From contig DAONVO010000113.1 of assembly GCA_035412805.1 (NCBI GenBank), positions 1 to 6,238 of the forward strand: a DNA stretch of 6,238 bases, given 5' to 3'. The stretch is from DTU018 sp029550685. GTDB lineage: Bacteria > Bacillota > Syntrophomonadia > Syntrophomonadales > Syntrophomonadaceae. Positions 6,095-6,238 of the stretch are shown here, one piece after another. Below the pieces are notes generated by a model. It made no database searches. It was given only the letters and a program-made list of their open reading frames with translations, and was not told where the DNA came from. Numbering within the stretch: the stretch's first letter is position 1; the number at the start of each line of letters is the position of its first letter. The position numbers and the translations under genes were made by a program.

Positions 6095-6227
6095 GATTGC
6101 CACGCCCCTCCAGGGCTCGCAATGACACATAAGATGGCCTTCTGGTATGTCATCGGCCGTTCCGGCACTACCGATGTTCGCTATCGCTCACGGCTAATGT
6201 TGCGAGGAGCGTAGCGACGTGGCGATC
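6095..6227. repeat. Paired inverted intergenic repeat with 28-nt arms
   Basis: The left arm (6095-6122) reads GATTGCCACG, an 11-nt core, then CTCGCAA. The right arm (6200-6227) is its inverse: TTGCGAG, an 11-nt core, then CGTGGCGATC. The outer parts match at 16 of 17 positions with equal spacing. The two cores differ (CCCCTCCAGGG against GAGCGTAGCGA), and each has its own small internal symmetry. The 77-nt middle holds further short dyads (ATCGG 6152-6156 with CCGAT 6171-6175, and GCCG/CGGC around TTC). Sequences of the type 'GATTGCCACG...CTCGCAATGAC' occur as dispersed non-coding repeats in many bacterial genomes. No coding frame is seen here, and it may continue past the window edge. Confidence 0.75.
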
Positions 6228-6238
6228 GTTTGACCAGC

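Noticed and set aside
1..6238. CRISPR array, tRNA, rRNA, transposase or phage genes
   Set aside because: No regularly spaced direct repeats, cloverleaf-like sequences or mobile-element proteins are seen on either strand.

Overview
The window suggests an anaerobic member of the Bacillota (Clostridia-like, possibly a fatty- or organic-acid-using syntroph relative). The evidence is moderate G+C with A/T-rich spacers, very strong purine Shine-Dalgarno (SD) sites (AAAGGAGGG, runs of G), a lipoprotein-type solute-binding protein and a clostridial-style double-Cache chemoreceptor. No RNA gene, CRISPR array, transposase or phage gene is visible, so the species assignment is only an inference.

Layout, left to right. 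Positions 1-653 (minus strand) hold the N-terminal 217 residues of a family 3 amino-acid ABC-transporter binding lipoprotein, cut by the window edge. A divergent A/T-rich spacer (654-936) follows, with candidate promoters facing both ways and a 7-bp hairpin in the transporter leader. On the plus strand, an AMP-forming acyl-CoA synthetase (937-2541) and a FabG-like short-chain dehydrogenase (2570-3310) form a two-gene unit closed by a hairpin at 3319-3346. After a spacer containing a 15-nt dyad, a 685-residue chemoreceptor (3588-5645) stands alone and ends in a strong intrinsic terminator (5664-5703). A small 89-residue helical protein of unknown function follows (5743-6012). The right end (6013-6238) has no gene. 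It holds a hairpin whose U-tract faces the minus strand and an inverted pair of 28-nt repeat arms typical of dispersed intergenic repeats.

How the genes may work together: the synthetase would activate a carboxylic acid to its CoA thioester at the cost of ATP to AMP. The reductase/dehydrogenase next to it, with an Asp at the NAD-selecting position, would plausibly act on a 3-oxo/3-hydroxyacyl or related intermediate. The transporter protein and chemoreceptor are separate transcription units that sense or import small solutes, and nothing in the sequence links them biochemically to the acid-activation pair. I found no clear evidence of a new multi-gene system. The points most worth a second look are the small helical protein, the paired repeat at the right edge, the cysteine cluster and altered adenine-site motif in the synthetase, and the chemoreceptor's altered ligand motif.
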